From Budorcas taxicolor (lineage: Eukaryota; Chordata; Mammalia; Artiodactyla; Bovidae): a stretch of DNA of 64,000 nucleotides. The stretch is from positions 57,936,567 to 58,000,566 of the forward strand of contig NC_068912.1 in the NCBI RefSeq assembly GCF_023091745.1. The letters are read 5' to 3'. Below are positions 1 through 11,970 of the stretch, in pieces. The notes under the pieces were generated by a model. That model was not told where the DNA came from, did not search any database, and saw nothing but the letters and a program-made list of their open reading frames with translations. The stretch's first letter is position 1; the number at the start of each line of letters is the position of its first letter. Position numbers and translations under genes: made by a program.

Positions 1-210
1 ACAGAATATCTACTGAAAAATCAGCTGATAACCATATAGGGATTCCATTGTATGTTATTTTTTGCTTTTTCCTTGTTACTTTTAATATTTTTTCTTTGTC
101 TTTAATTTTTGTCAGTTTGATTAAAATGTGCCTCAGCATGTTCCTTCTTGGGTTTATCATTTATAGGACTCTCTGTGCTTCTTGGACTTGGGTGGCTGTT
201 TCCATTCCCA
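1..210 (-). mobile_element. Old L1, antisense, 5' region (part 1)
   Basis: Antisense match to the mammalian L1 5' UTR/ORF1 upstream region as I remember it (for example ttctttgtctttaatttttg, cttgggtttatc). It breaks at about 210 where BovB begins and resumes at about 1367 with ttttcagctattatctcc, so one L1 has been split. Confidence 0.7.
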
Positions 211-1362
211 TTGTTGTTGTTTACTCACAAAGTTGTGTTCAACTCTTTGCAATGCCATGAACTGCAGCATGCCAGGCTTCCCTGTCCTTCATTATCTCCC
301 AGAGTTTGCTCAAGCTATGTCCATTGAGATGGTGATGCCATCCAGCCCTCTCATCCTCTCTCACCACCTCCTCCTGCCCTCAATCTTTCCCAGCATCAGG
401 GGCTTTTCCAATAAGCCAGCTCTTTGCATCAGGTAGCCAAAGTATTGGAACTTCAGCTTCAGCATTAGTCCTTCCATGAATATTCAGGGTTGATTTCCTT
501 TAGGATTTACTGGTTTGATATCCCTGCTGTCCAAAGGAGTCTCAAGAGTCTTTTCCAGCATCACAATTCAAAGGCATCAGTTCTTTGGTGCTCAGCCTTC
601 TTTATGATCCAACTGTCACATCAGTACATGACTGCTGGAAAAACCATAGCTTTGACTTTACGGACCTTTGTCAGCAAAGTGATGTCTCTGCTTTTTAATG
701 CTCTGTCTGGCTTGTCATAGCTTTTCTTCCAAGGAGCTGCTGCTGCTGCTAAGTCTCTTCAGTCGTGTCCAACTCTGTGCGACCCCATAGATGGCAGCCC
801 ACCAGGCTCCTCCATCCCTGGGATTCTCCAGGCAAGAACACTGGACTGGATTGCCATTTCTTTCTCCAATACATGAAAGTGAAAAGTGAAAGTGAAGTTG
901 CTCAGTTGTGTCCGACTCTTAGCGACCCCAGGAACTGCAGCCTGCCAGGCTCCTCCGTCCATGGGATTTTCCAGCCAAGAGTACTAGAGTGGGTTGCCAT
1001 TGCCTTCTCCATCCAAGGAGAAGTGTCTTTTAATTCCATGGCTGCAGTTACCATCCACAGTCGTTTTTGGAGCCCAATAAAATAAAATATGTCACGGTTT
1101 CCACTTTTCCTCTATCTGTTGCCATGAAGTGATGGCACCAAATGCCTTGATCTTAGTTTTTTGAATGTGAAGTTTTAAGCCAGCTTTTTCACTCTCCTCT
1201 TTAACCCTCATCAAAAAGTGTTTTAGTTCCTCTTTGCTTTCTGCCATTAGAGTGGCATCATCTGCATATTTGTGGTTGTTGATATTTCTCCCAGTAATCT
1301 TGATCCAGCTTGTGAGTCATTTAGCCCAGTATTTCACAGAGTATATAAGTTAAATAAGCTCA
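211..1362 (-). mobile_element. BovB LINE, antisense, 5'-truncated
   Basis: The 3' part of BovB on the - strand: the 3' tip starts near 211 (ttgttgttgt...caactctttgc) and the sequence runs into the reverse transcriptase region (antisense of the YADD segment near 1258). It sits inside the old L1 and is itself split by Bov-A2 at 737-1011. Frames are broken, so this copy is dead. Confidence 0.85.
737..1011 (-). mobile_element. Bov-A2 SINE, antisense, full dimer
   Basis: Two Bov-A units in tandem, starting with the gctgctgctgctaagtc end and finishing at attgccttctcc. The target-site duplication tccaaggag is seen at 728-736 and 1012-1020, inside BovB, so the SINE is younger than that BovB. Confidence 0.92.
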
Positions 1363-1366
1363 GTAG

Positions 1367-2830
1367 TTTTCAGCTATTATCTCCTCAAATATTTTCTCAG
1401 ACACTTTTTCACTTTTCATTCTGGGAACCCAGTAATGTGACTGTTGATACATTTAATATTGTCCCAGAAGTCCCTTAGACTGTCCTTGTTCCTTTTCATT
1501 ATTTTTTCTTTATTTTGTTTCTTGGCAGTGATTTCCATGATTCTGTGTTCCAGTTCACTTCTTCTGCCTCAGTTATTCTGCTGTTGATTCCTCCTAGTGT
1601 ATTTTTCATTTCGGTTATTATATTGTTCAGCTCTGTTTTTTTTTTTTTTATTATTATTCTTTTTTAAGTCTCCTAGCTCTTTGGCAAACATTTCTTGTAT
1701 CTTCTCAGTCTGTGCCATCATTCTTTTTTTTTTTGAGATCTTGTGTCATCTTTACTATCATTACACTGAATTCTTTTTCAGATATATTGCCTATCCCCAC
1801 TTCCCTTAGTTGTTGTTCTGGTTTTTTATCCTGTTCCTTTAGGTGGAATGTATTTCTCTGCCATCTCATTTTGTTTAACTTTCTCTGTTTGTGGTCTCCA
1901 TTCTGCAGGCTGCAGGATTGTAGTTCCTCCTGCTTCTGTTGTCTGTCCCCTGATGGGTGAGTTTGGTCTTGGGGCTTCTGTAGACTTCCTGGTGGGAGAG
2001 ATGGGTACCTACTCACTGGTGGGTAGAGCTGTATTAGAGCTGTATCCGATCCCTCTGGTGGAGAGGGCTGTGTCAAGGGGTGTGTTTAGAGGTGGCTGTG
2101 GGATCAGGAGTACTTTAAGCAGCCTGTCTGCTCATGGGCGGGCCTGTGTTCCTAACCTTTTTGTTGTTCATACTAAGATATCCCAGCACTGGACCCTGCA
2201 GGCTGTTGAGTGGGGCCAGTCTCTGCCAAAATGTTTATCCCAGGAGAGCTCATACTAATGAGTATTTCCTGAACTCTCCACCGTCAGAGTCCTTGTCCCT
2301 ACAGTGAGCCATAGCCACCCCCTGCCTCCCTAGGCGACTTCCCAGGTCCCATAGGGTGTGGCCCAGGGTTCTGTGGAGTCACTGCTTTGCTTTGGGTCCC
2401 AGTGCCCATGAAGTCTTGTGTGCCCCCTCAAGACTGGAGTGGAGTTTCTGTTTCCCCTAGTCCTGCACTAAAGCCCCACTAACCTTCAAAACCAGATGCC
2501 CTAGGAACTCCTTTTCCCTATGGCAAACCCCCAGACTGGAGAGCCTGATGTGGGGCTTAGATCTCTGAGTCCTGTGGGAGAAGGTCTATGATAGATTATT
2601 TTCCAGTTTGTGGGTCACCTACCCAGGGTGTATGGTATTTGATTTTATCACAAATGCACCCCTTCCTACCATTTTGTTGTGGTTTCTACTTTGTCTTTTA
2701 ATGTAAAGTATCTTTTTTTGGTTGGTTCCGGTCTTTTTTGTTGATGGTTATTTAACAGTTGTTTGTGATTTTGACATTTTTGTGAAAGAAACTGAGCTCA
2801 AGTCCTACTCTTCTGTCTTATCCTTGTCTT
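1367..2830 (-). mobile_element. Old L1, antisense, ORF1 start and 5' UTR (part 2)
   Basis: Continuation of the L1 interrupted at 210. An antisense frame at 1705-2076 ends in sequence resembling the L1 ORF1 N-terminus (SEKEFSVMIVKM). Beyond it is GC-richer 5' UTR-like sequence ending near 2830. Confidence 0.7.
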
Positions 2831-3389
2831 GTGGCCCTTTCTGATATTCCTGGAGCACCTGGCTCCCCCGTACTCAGTAAAGCTGCTTATCCTGTGAAAG
2901 CTCATGCTGGGCCTGAGAGTAAACCCACAGATCAAGATCTTAAAAGATTGTGTGTGCAGCTCATCTCTGTTTCTACTGCCACTGCTCTAATTTATTCACT
3001 CTTTAATTCCAGATATATTATCTTATGTATTCCAGGCAGTATGTTAGATATAAGAGATTCCGTATCAGACAGGACATCATCTTGGCTTTATAGAACATAC
3101 AAACTGATAAAGTCATGTCTTCCTAAATCGTGAAAGATAAGGCACAGTGAGCTAAAGTAGCTTATTCCAAGTCACAAGAAGTATATCCTTAGCTTACAGA
3201 TTTTGTTTGAAAATAGGAGTAAAGTGGCCCAGAGATTACCTATTTGGAAATAGTGATGTATGTACAAATAAATAGAAAGTATTTGTTCATTCTTGTCGAG
3301 TCATAAAATTACCCCCTAATGAAAAGGTCTGAAGAAATATTATGGATGATAAATAAATAGACAATATCCTCGTTTTGACAGTATACTTT
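2831..3389. other. Intron sequence, nothing recognised
   Basis: No supported exon, RNA or named repeat. A short P-G-A-P-G-S-P reading near 2849 lacks a Gly-X-Y frame and usable splice sites. Confidence 0.4.
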
Positions 3390-3632
3390 CTTTTTAAAAA
3401 AATTTTTTTGAACTTTTTATTTTGAATTGGAGTATAGCCAATTAACAACGTTGTGATAGTTTTCAGATGAACAGCAAAGGGACTCATCCATACATATACA
3501 TGTTTCCATTCTCCCCCAAATCCTCCTCTCATCCAGACTGCCACGTAACAATGAGCAGGGTTCTATGTGCTATACAATAGGTCTTTGTTGGTTACTCATT
3601 TTAAATATAGCTGTGTCAGTACACTTCCTTTT
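3390..3632 (-). mobile_element. L1 3' UTR fragment, antisense
   Basis: Antisense L1 3' end: an A/T-rich tail (tttttaaaaaaattttttt) followed by the characteristic antisense text with tataggtctttgttggttac-like sequence and ctgtgtcagtaca. Strongly 5'-truncated. Confidence 0.7.
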
Positions 3633-4950
3633 TATATATAGGACATTTCTGTAAGTTTCCTTTTTTTCATCTTCCTCTCTAAATGCTACTGGTCTTAGCC
3701 TTTTATTTTTCTCAGTGTATTTACTTTCTTTGGTGACTCATTTACTCTCTAGGTCTTTACTATTTGCTGATGATTCACAAATATCTTTTAGCTCTAGACC
3801 CTCTTACACAATTGTATATCAAGTATTCCTACCAAAGTGTTTCATGTATGCCTCTTATTGCTTATATCTAAAAAGGAAGTCCTCTTTCTTGTCCAAACAT
3901 GTTATATAACCTTTCTTTCCACTTTTCTACATCTTCCCTTTTTCTGTCTCAACTGACAAGAGCCTGCATTGTTCTCTCCTTGGACAAAAGTATGAGAGGT
4001 TGAGATAGAGAAATAATCGCTTGTAATAAAAACACATTTTTGCATGTAGTGTTTGAAGTGATTTCCTCATGTCTAACGGATCTTCTGTTTCTCCTGTCTT
4101 CCAAGTTTGTACCATTTTTAAGGTTAAAATGTAGTAGTAGTCAAATATCAGCAATTACATATGGCACTACCAATTACTACTTTTATTGTGGTAAGATGAC
4201 TACTAAAATTCTCTTAAACAAAGAATATACACAATAGTATCAGTGTAAACACTGAAGTTAATGTGTTTCTAAGATAAAACAGAACTAAATTGTAGGGAAT
4301 TAGCCTTGTATATTGTATTTTCAAGTGAATTTGAAGTGTTTGGGTGTCTGAAATTTTTTATCCTTGTAAGTATGATTGTTTTTTACATTGAATAGAAATT
4401 TTGAAACAATACAGAATAGTTCCACAGTTAAGGCACAATGATTTTTTAAAAAGATAATTGTCAAATCTAAGAACTTCATATAAAATTTTTTTAGCATTTT
4501 GGCTTTAACTAGGAAATATCCTAATTTTATTTTCAGTAGGATGTGGTTACTTTTAAAAAAACTCAACTTGAGTATTTTAGAGTTTTACTGACTTTGGGGG
4601 AAAAAAATAGTATTTCTTTTCAATTGTAGCAAGTTATTTAATAGACATAAGGCATTTTGGTCTTCTGAGTTTCCACTAGCACTAACAAAATGTTTACATA
4701 AGATTACTACATATCCCATTTTGAAAAAGTGAAATGTTTTCAATTATTATAGAGTTATCTAGCTCTTGACAGATAGCATGTCATGTTCTGGCTGTACGCT
4801 TTGTTTGTTTGTTTTTAATGTGTATTAGAGGTGGTATAGGTGTTTTGAAACATTTTTAATGAAAATTCTTTATCAAAAAGGTGTAAGTTGCTGATAATTC
4901 TTTTAAGTTGAGGCTATGGTTTCAACAACTACTTTTCATTTCCCTTAAAT
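3633..4950. other. AT-rich intron, no repeat recognised
   Basis: I see no gene, RNA or named repeat. Open frames here are short and unsupported. Confidence 0.4.
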
Positions 4951-4964
4951 ACCTAACAGAAATG

Positions 4965-5150
4965 GTTTGGGTTTTGTGGGCCATACAATCTCCGTCCCAA
5001 CCATTCAGTTCTGCCTTAATAGGATGAAAGCAGTCATAGACAATAAGGTAAATAAATGGTCATGGCTGTGTTCCAACAAAACTTTATTTACAAAAACAGG
5101 CAGCTAGTTCTCAGGGTCATGGATTGCTGACTCCTCCTTTATCTGATGCT
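4965..5150. mobile_element. Non-autonomous hAT-Charlie-type DNA transposon fragment
   Basis: The text around gggccatacaatctc, agcagtcatagacaata, ggctgtgttccaacaaaact and ttgctgactcct matches a common ancient mammalian hAT-derived element (MER20-like; the subfamily name is uncertain). A second relative lies at 35640-35872. Confidence 0.55.
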
Positions 5151-5420
5151 CTACAGTGATTTATCTTATTGTAACTTTTATTATCAACTTTATATTTTAG
5201 TTATTAATTGACTAGTATAATGTCTTATACATGATACATAATCATAAGTAATGAAATAAGAATGAAAGTTTATGCATTTCATCTTTGGGAAGTACATCAT
5301 TCTAAAACTACTTAGAATATTTCTACTGAAGTGTCTAACTTAATAGATGTGAAAAAGTGGAGGAAATTATTAGAAGGAATCAAGTCTTAACAAAACATCA
5401 AGTCAAGAATAAAATTGAGT

Positions 5421-5990
5421 CATTGTGATAGTTTTAAAATATGTCTACACATTCTTTGATGTTCCTCTTTTCCGGAAGACAATCTTATTTCACTCTCTGA
5501 GTGTGTAGTGGACTTAGTGACTCACTTCTTACGAATAGGCGACAGCAGAAGCAGCAGTGTGTAACTAGGTCATAAAAGACACTGCAGCTTCTTCCTTGCT
5601 CACTCTTTCTCTTAGATTATTCTTTCTCTTGGATTAGTCTCTCTTTTGAATTATTCACTCTGGCTGCTACATAATCAAACTGTGCAGAGGCCTACAGAGC
5701 AAGAAACGGAGGCCTCCAGCTAATAACCTTCTTGGAAATGAATTCCCTATTCTCAGTCACGTCTTCAGATGACTACAGCCCATGTCAAATCTTAACTGCA
5801 ACCACATGAAAAGCTCTGAGCCAGAATCACCCAAGCTAAGCTACTCTGAATTCTTGAATGACGGAAACTGTGAGATAATAAGTGTCTGGTTTTTTTGTTT
5901 TTTTTTTGGTGTGTGTGTGTGTCTGTTGTTTTAAAGCCACTGACTTTGGGGTAATTTGTTCTGCAGCAAGACATAGCTAGTACAATTGTG
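5421..5990 (+). mobile_element. MaLR/MLT1-like LTR
   Basis: The 3' part carries the typical end of this LTR class: aactgtgagataataag, then tgttgttttaaagccac and ggtaatttgttctgcagca, ending in tagctagtaca. The 5' boundary, starting near tgtgatag, is approximate. A short (TG)n lies at 5909-5922. This is an ancient endogenous-retrovirus-related solo LTR without coding sequence. Confidence 0.6.
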
Positions 5991-7109
5991 TGAACAATTT
6001 CAACGTTTGTTTTGAAATGAAGAAGAATGAATTGAAAGGAACAGAAAAGGAAACCATATTTTTACGCCGAGGGTCCACAGATTAAAAATATGGATAAATT
6101 GTGTGCATTTTCACATACTCATAATTTGCATTTGAGCACTTTAAAATTGAATGTATAATTTTCTGTCCTTGGCTCTCATTGGCATATGTGGCACTTAAGG
6201 TTTCATGGGTTAAAATTAGAGCAAGTCTTGGCAGCTTAATCTGTCCTTTTAAACAGTGCTTTCTTCAGTAAAGAAGAGGTTATAGAGAACCTTTACTTAA
6301 CACATGCCTCTGCTTTGAGTTCTGTAACTTACAAAGCATTCACAGGGCAAGAAAGCTATGTAGAGATAACTTCTGGAACCTTATCTAGAGATAACTCACA
6401 GACTTTGAGAACCTATAAAACCTGCTAATATCTTCTCTCTGATACAAATGTGTTGGAATAAGCCATAATATTAGCCTTTTTTTTTTAAAACTCATCTTGT
6501 GAAATAGAGCAAAAAATAGGTTTTGAGTATAATTTCCTTCTATTCAGAAGAGTATTTTTCTATTGTAGATAAGTTTATTTTATTTGGCAGAGAATAAAAT
6601 TTAGAGTCTAAATAAAATAATTTTATTTTTAAACTATGTCCTCATGCAGTTATTGTGCCTCTTCCTTTTTGTTATCACACTTCTTAAAATAATAAACCAC
6701 CCAACTTTTTCCCACTTTCGCTTTGGCAAAATTATATTCAAACACACAAGATACTTAAATTGTTCTTAAAGATCATGACCAGGCTTCTAATTGCCAAATC
6801 CTGTGACTGTCTCAGTATTCATCCTTTTCAACCCTTCTCACATAATACCAATTTTTCTCTATCTAAAAATTTTCCCTTCTTGAACATTTTTTTGCACATT
6901 CCTGGTTCCCCTCCTCTCTGACTCTTCCCTTTTTTTCTCTCTATCTCTTGCTTCCAAAGAATCTTCATTAAAATTCTCTCCTGTTTTTGTTCTATTACTG
7001 TATGTACTGCGTCATTCTTATGATTTCAGGATTGATTTTTCTATGGACTCACAAATTAATATTTCAGAATAAACTCTAAGAGCCACAATTGTCCCATGAC
7101 TTAATTCAT
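5991..7109. other. AT-rich intron, no repeat recognised
   Basis: Nothing supportable was seen in this 1.1 kb. Confidence 0.4.
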
Positions 7110-7790
7110 CTTTCCTCTGACACTGGCCTCTCTCCTAAGCTGCTGTTCCAAGTCATGTTACCGTTGTCATAAGAGTTACTACAGTTAACCTGTACTATTA
7201 CAATAGCTTCTAACTCTTCACACCATTTTCTGTTTTGTTTTCCCATTTCCACACATTGAACATAATGTTATTAAATTACTATCCTTTTAGTACAGATATG
7301 ATTATATTCCTCCTTTATTCAAACCAACAATGATTCTTCTACAAACACAAATTCTTCTGCAAGCACCACAAACACAAATGTCTCACTTGACAGTCAAAGC
7401 CCTCAATAGTACATCCCCATATATCTGTTCAAGTCTCTTTCCTACACATATCCTGTGCTCCAGACAATCTGGATTTACTTTATCTTTGATGAATGTTTCA
7501 TCATTTGCCACCTCCTACTTTCTGTTCAAATCATTCCCTCCGCTTTGAATATACTTTCATCATTTATCTTGTCAACAGTTAGCCATACCTCAAATAGTGT
7601 GTTCTCTGTAAAGCTTTTCCTTATGTTCTCAACCACATACAATATCCCCTGTCTTTGCATTATATAGATTTTATTTTTCTTCCTTAACTTACAGAAAATA
7701 TGCTTTTCTTCATCCAATTTACTAGATTATTCATTCTTATTAAATTTTACTCACCTTTATATCCTATACCACTCTTAACATATAGCTTAT
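7110..7790 (+). repeat. L2-like LINE remnant
   Basis: Diverged + strand sequence with the L2 ORF2 C-terminal and 3' end theme: pyrimidine-rich text, a line with cagtcaaagccctcaatag, then aagcttttccttatg and a final block near gagttaataaatatgcatt. The call rests on resemblance only. Confidence 0.4.
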
Positions 7791-8547
7791 TACATGAGTT
7801 AATAAATATGCATTCGATTTTATTTTCTTCAGATCATTTTGTACTTACTGAATGAATTGATTGCAGTCAAAACCAGAGATTGATTCAGTGCACTCTATGC
7901 CATCTTTATTTATAGAATCATTTCTGTGAGACTACCTTTTGAATAAGCCAACTGAACTGAGTTACAAAGCTTTACAATTTTATGTCAGCATATGTTAATT
8001 CACTACATTTTTAGGGGAATATTAACAGCTATGACAAATAAACCTAGTATTTTTATAGGCTTCACTTGATAAGAAGCTGTTTTTGCTCATGTTAATAGTC
8101 CAGTGCAGGTATTACCAAGTAGCTCTCCCATTCAAAGTGACTTAGAATCCCAACTTCCTTTTTCCTTACAGTTCCACCACCACTTAGGGCCTTTAGTATG
8201 TGGGTTAGAAGAAAGTGAAGGAAAAACACCTGTTTTTCAAATAAATAAATGCCAGAGTTCATCAGTTTTGAAACACACATTGCATCAGTTACATTAGGCT
8301 TAAGTTTTGCTGCAGAAAGAAACAATCTCAAAATATCAGTGGCTTACAACAACAAAAGCTTGCCTGTTAATGAGCAAGCAAATTACAATAACAATGAGCT
8401 ACCAGTCTATATACATAGACATAAATCATTACTCTGAAGTTGTGTATGTAATTTCCATGTATTTTACATCAGTAACAAATTATGCTATTATTATATTTAT
8501 TTTAAAATTTTGCATAAAATGTTTTCATAATGATGTATCCTTTATTG

Positions 8548-8762
8548 GCTTCCCTGGTGGCTCGGTGGTAAAGAATCAGCCTGCCAATGCAGGAGACACA
8601 GGTTTGATATGTGAATCGGAAAGATCCCCTGGGAAAGGGAATGGCAACCCACTTCAGCATTTTTGCCTGGGAAATCCCATAGAGAATGTTGGCAGGCGAC
8701 AGTCTATCAGATGGCCAAGAGCCAGACATGACTTAATAACTAAATGACAAAACAACAACGAA
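8548..8762 (+). mobile_element. Bov-tA SINE, sense
   Basis: Starts with the tRNA-derived head ggcttccctggtggctcggtgg, has the B-box-like caggtttgat segment and the BovB-derived body, and ends in an A-rich caacaac tail. Complete, with moderate divergence. Confidence 0.9.
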
Positions 8763-8840
8763 ATCCTTTTGAAAAGGATGTATAATTTTTTCTCACTCAA
8801 TATTATTGTCTTAGAACATTTATTTATATTGATCACTTCA

Positions 8841-10099
8841 ATTCAGTTCAGTTCAGTCATTCAGTCGTGTACGACTCTTTGTGACCCCATGAATCGCAGC
8901 ACACCAGGTCTCCCTGTCCATCACAGGGAGTTCACCCAAACTCATGTCCATCGAGTCATTGATGCCATCTAGCCATCTCATCCTCTGTCATCCCCTTCTC
9001 CTCCTGCCCCCAATCCCTCCCAGCATCAAAGTCTTTTCCAATGAGTCAACTCTTCGCATGAGGTGGCCAAAGTACTGGAGTTTCAGCTTTAGCATCATTC
9101 CTTCCAAAGAAATCCCAGGGCTGATCTCCTTCACAATGGACTGGTTGGATCTCCTTGCCATCCAAGGGACTCTCCAGAGTCTTCTCCAACACCACAATTC
9201 AAAACCATCAATTCTTCGGTGCTCAGCCTTCTTCACAGTCCAACTCTCACATCCATACATGACTACTGGAAACACCATAGCCTTGACTAGATGGACCTTA
9301 GTCAGCAAAGTAATGTCTCTCCTTTTGAATATGCTATCTAGGTTGGTCAAAACTTTTCTTTCAAGGAGTAAGCGTCTTTTAATTTCATGGCTGCAATCAA
9401 CATCTGCAGTGATTTTGGAGCCCCCCAAAATAAAGTCTGACACTGATTCCACTGTTTCTCCCATCTATTTCCCATGAAGTGATGGGACCAGATGCCATGA
9501 TCTTTTCTGAATGTTGAGCTTTAAGCCGACTTTTTCACTCTCCACTTTCACTTTCATCAAGAGGCTTTTTAGTTCCTCTTCACTTTCTGCCATAAGGGTG
9601 GTGTCATCTGCATATCTCAGGTTATTGATATTTCTCCCAGTAATCTTGATTCCAGCTTGTGTTTCTTCCAGTCCAACATTTCTCATGATGTACTCTGCAT
9701 ATAAGTTAAATAAGCAGGGTGACAATATACAGCCTTGACGTACTCTTTTTCCTATTTGAAACCAGTCTATAGTTCCATGTCCAGTTCTAACTGTTGCTTC
9801 CTGACCTGCATACAGATTTCTCAAGAGGCAGGTCAGGTGGTCTGGTATTCCCATCTCTCTCAGAATCTTCCACAGTTTATTGTGATGCACACAGTCAAAG
9901 GCTTTGGCATAGTCAATAAAGCAGGAATAGATGTTTTTCTGGAACTCTCTTGCTTTTTCCATGATCCAGCGGATGTTGGCAATTTGATCTCTGGTTCCTC
10001 TGCCTTTTCTAAAACCAGCTTGAACATCAGGAAAGTCACGGTTCACGTGTTGCTGAAGCCTGGCTTGGAGAATTTTGAGCATGACTTTACTAGCGTGTG
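8841..10099 (-). mobile_element. BovB LINE, antisense, 3' half with RT frame
   Basis: The 3' end is at 8841 (repeated ttcag units, the antisense of the gaact tail) and the 5'-truncated end is at about 10099. An antisense frame at 9465-10229 covers reverse transcriptase with the YADD catalytic motif and the AFDCVHHNKLW segment; its first ~40 codons lie outside BovB. The downstream frame (8988-9464) is out of phase. The truncation point falls at the outer end of the inverted repeat at 10100-10706. Confidence 0.93.
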
Positions 10100-10706
10100 A
10101 GAGAGTATATAGTAAAGCAGAAGATGCATCTAATCCATAGCCTGGCACTTTCATTTCTAACTGGACGCCTGGGTTTCCACTCACACATGCATGCACTAGG
10201 AGATACACAGAAAATGTCCATGGTGGCATTATTTAAGTAGAAAAGTAAGAATCATCTGAATTCAGTTCAGTTCAGTTCAGTTGCTCAGTCGTGTCCAACT
10301 CTTTGCGACCCCATGAATCGCAGCATGCCAGGCCTCCCTGTCCATCTGAATTATTGGCCTGTAAACAGATAAACTGAAATGTAGTCATACACTGGAAAAA
10401 CTCGACAGCAATTAAAATTAATGGAGATCTGATCTCCATTAATCATGGTCAGTGCATGAATGGAGATCTGGTCCATTAATTTTAACTGCTGTCGAGTTTT
10501 CCCAGTGTATGACTACATTTCAGTTTATCTGTTTACAGGCCAATAATTCAGATGATTCTACTTTTCTGTTTAAATAATGCCACCATGGACATTTTCTGTG
10601 TATCTCCTAGTGCATGCATGTGTGAGTGGAAACCCAGGCATCCAGTTAGGAATGAAAGTGCCAGGCTATGGATTAGATGCATCCTCTGTTTTACGATATG
10701 CTCTCT
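10100..10706. repeat. Long inverted repeat, ~236-bp arms, 46-nt spacer
   Basis: Left arm 10100-10425 (without the inserted 10263-10352) and right arm 10472-10706 are reverse complements. My hand alignment shows about 10 substitutions and one 1-nt gap over ~236 bp. The spacer 10426-10471 continues the symmetry: aatggagatctgatctccatt at 10420-10440 is a near-perfect palindrome, and gatctccatt pairs with aatggagatc at 10459-10468. No coding potential was recognised. The arms match no repeat family I know. Confidence 0.93.
10263..10342 (-). mobile_element. 80-bp BovB 3' tip inserted in the left arm of the inverted repeat
   Basis: Antisense BovB 3' terminus (repeated cagtt units, then caactctttgcgacccc and catgccaggcctccctgtc). 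It is flanked by the perfect duplication catctgaatt at 10253-10262 and 10343-10352. The right arm lacks the insert and keeps the single empty site, so the arm duplication predates this insertion. Confidence 0.92.
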
Positions 10707-10712
10707 TATAAC

Positions 10713-11348
10713 ATACTCTACATACAACTGTTCTCCAGAGTAATGTACCAGTGATATAAACTGGTTACCTATAATTCTGCCCCCACTTTATACGCCAAAA
10801 CTTGAGTGTTATCAGATGGAATATGTTTGTATTAGACTTTTGGGGTCCTGCAATAGTCTAAGGAAACCATTTTACATCTGTTCTCTAGCTAAGTTTCATT
10901 AAAGATTCCCTGTGGAAATGGATATAATCCTAGGAGTTATTTGTCTTTCCAATAAGAACGTATCTCTTCCAATTATGCCCTTTTGATGGACTGCACCTTC
11001 TTATACTGACATCAAGAGTGACAAACTCAAATACCCTATTGGGATCAGGCAGGTAGTATAAATAGTGAAATGGTTAGGTATGAGATGAGCGATTGACAGG
11101 GACCATGGTGAACTGAAGAGTGCTCATCCAATATTTGTCTTTGAGAATACACTAGCCTAGCATACACTATGCTAGTCATCTGAAGCCAGGCATCTTATAA
11201 ATCTTTATATGTATAAACTTTTAATATAAAACCTCCAGACTGATAAATCTTAGCACCATATGCAGCTTTTTAAAATTAATATGTATGAACTGTGGGCTAA
11301 GTAAAATATTTTTGTAGGTAATATTACTCTGGTATGCATGGTCAGTAT
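10713..11348. other. Intron sequence, no repeat recognised
   Basis: Nothing supportable was seen between the inverted repeat and the next BovB. Confidence 0.4.
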
Positions 11349-11349
11349 C

Positions 11350-11970
11350 CAGTTCAGTTCAGTCACTCAGTCGTGTCCGACTCTTTGCGACCCCATGGAT
11401 CACAGCATGCCAGGCCTCCCTGTCCATCACCAACTCCCAGAGTTCACCCAGACTCATGTCCATCGAGTCGGTGATGCCATCCAACCGTCTCATCCTCTGT
11501 CATCCCCTTCTCCTCCTGCCCCCAATCCCTCCCAGCATCAGAGTCTTTTCCCAATGAGTCAACTCTTCACATGAGGTGGCCAAAGTACTGGAGTTTCAGC
11601 TTTATCATCAGTCCTTCCAAAGAATACCCAGGACTGATCTCCTTTAGAATGGACTAGTTAGATCTCCTTGCAGTCCAAGGGACTCTCAAGAGTCTTCTTC
11701 AACACCACAGTTCAAAACCATCAATTCTTCGGTGCTCAGCTTTCTTCACAGTCCAACTCTCACATCCATACGTGACTACTGGAAAAACCATAGTCTTGAC
11801 TAGACAGACCTTTGTTGGCAAAGTAATGTCTCTGCTTTTGAATATGCTATCTAGGTTGGTCATAACTTTCCTTCCAAGAAGTAAGCGTCTTTTAATTTCA
11901 TGGCTGCAGTCACCATCTGCAGTGATTTTGGAGCCCTAAAAAATAAAGCCTGACACTGTTTCCACTGTTT
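11350..11970 (-). mobile_element. BovB LINE, antisense, 3' 0.6 kb
   Basis: Begins with the 3' tip (cagttcagttcagtc) and ends by truncation near tgacactgtttccactgttt. It covers only the segment downstream of the RT catalytic core; the frame is broken. Confidence 0.92.

Noticed and set aside
2831..3133. Open frame with P-G-A-P-G-S-P, considered as a collagen or titin-like exon
   Set aside because: There is no glycine every third residue, no acceptor and donor pair enclosing whole triplets, and the rest of the frame is featureless.
5421..5990. Possible provirus at the MaLR-like LTR
   Set aside because: Only LTR-like sequence is visible; no gag, pol or env coding and no second LTR were seen.
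8548..8620. tRNA-like head sequences in Bov-tA and CHR elements, considered as tRNA genes
   Set aside because: They carry promoter-box similarity but no complete cloverleaf, and each sits at the 5' end of a SINE.
9465..10229. 254-codon antisense frame with reverse transcriptase motifs, considered as a host or retron-like gene
   Set aside because: It is the RT segment of a truncated BovB LINE; the first codons run into the inverted repeat and the frame breaks downstream.
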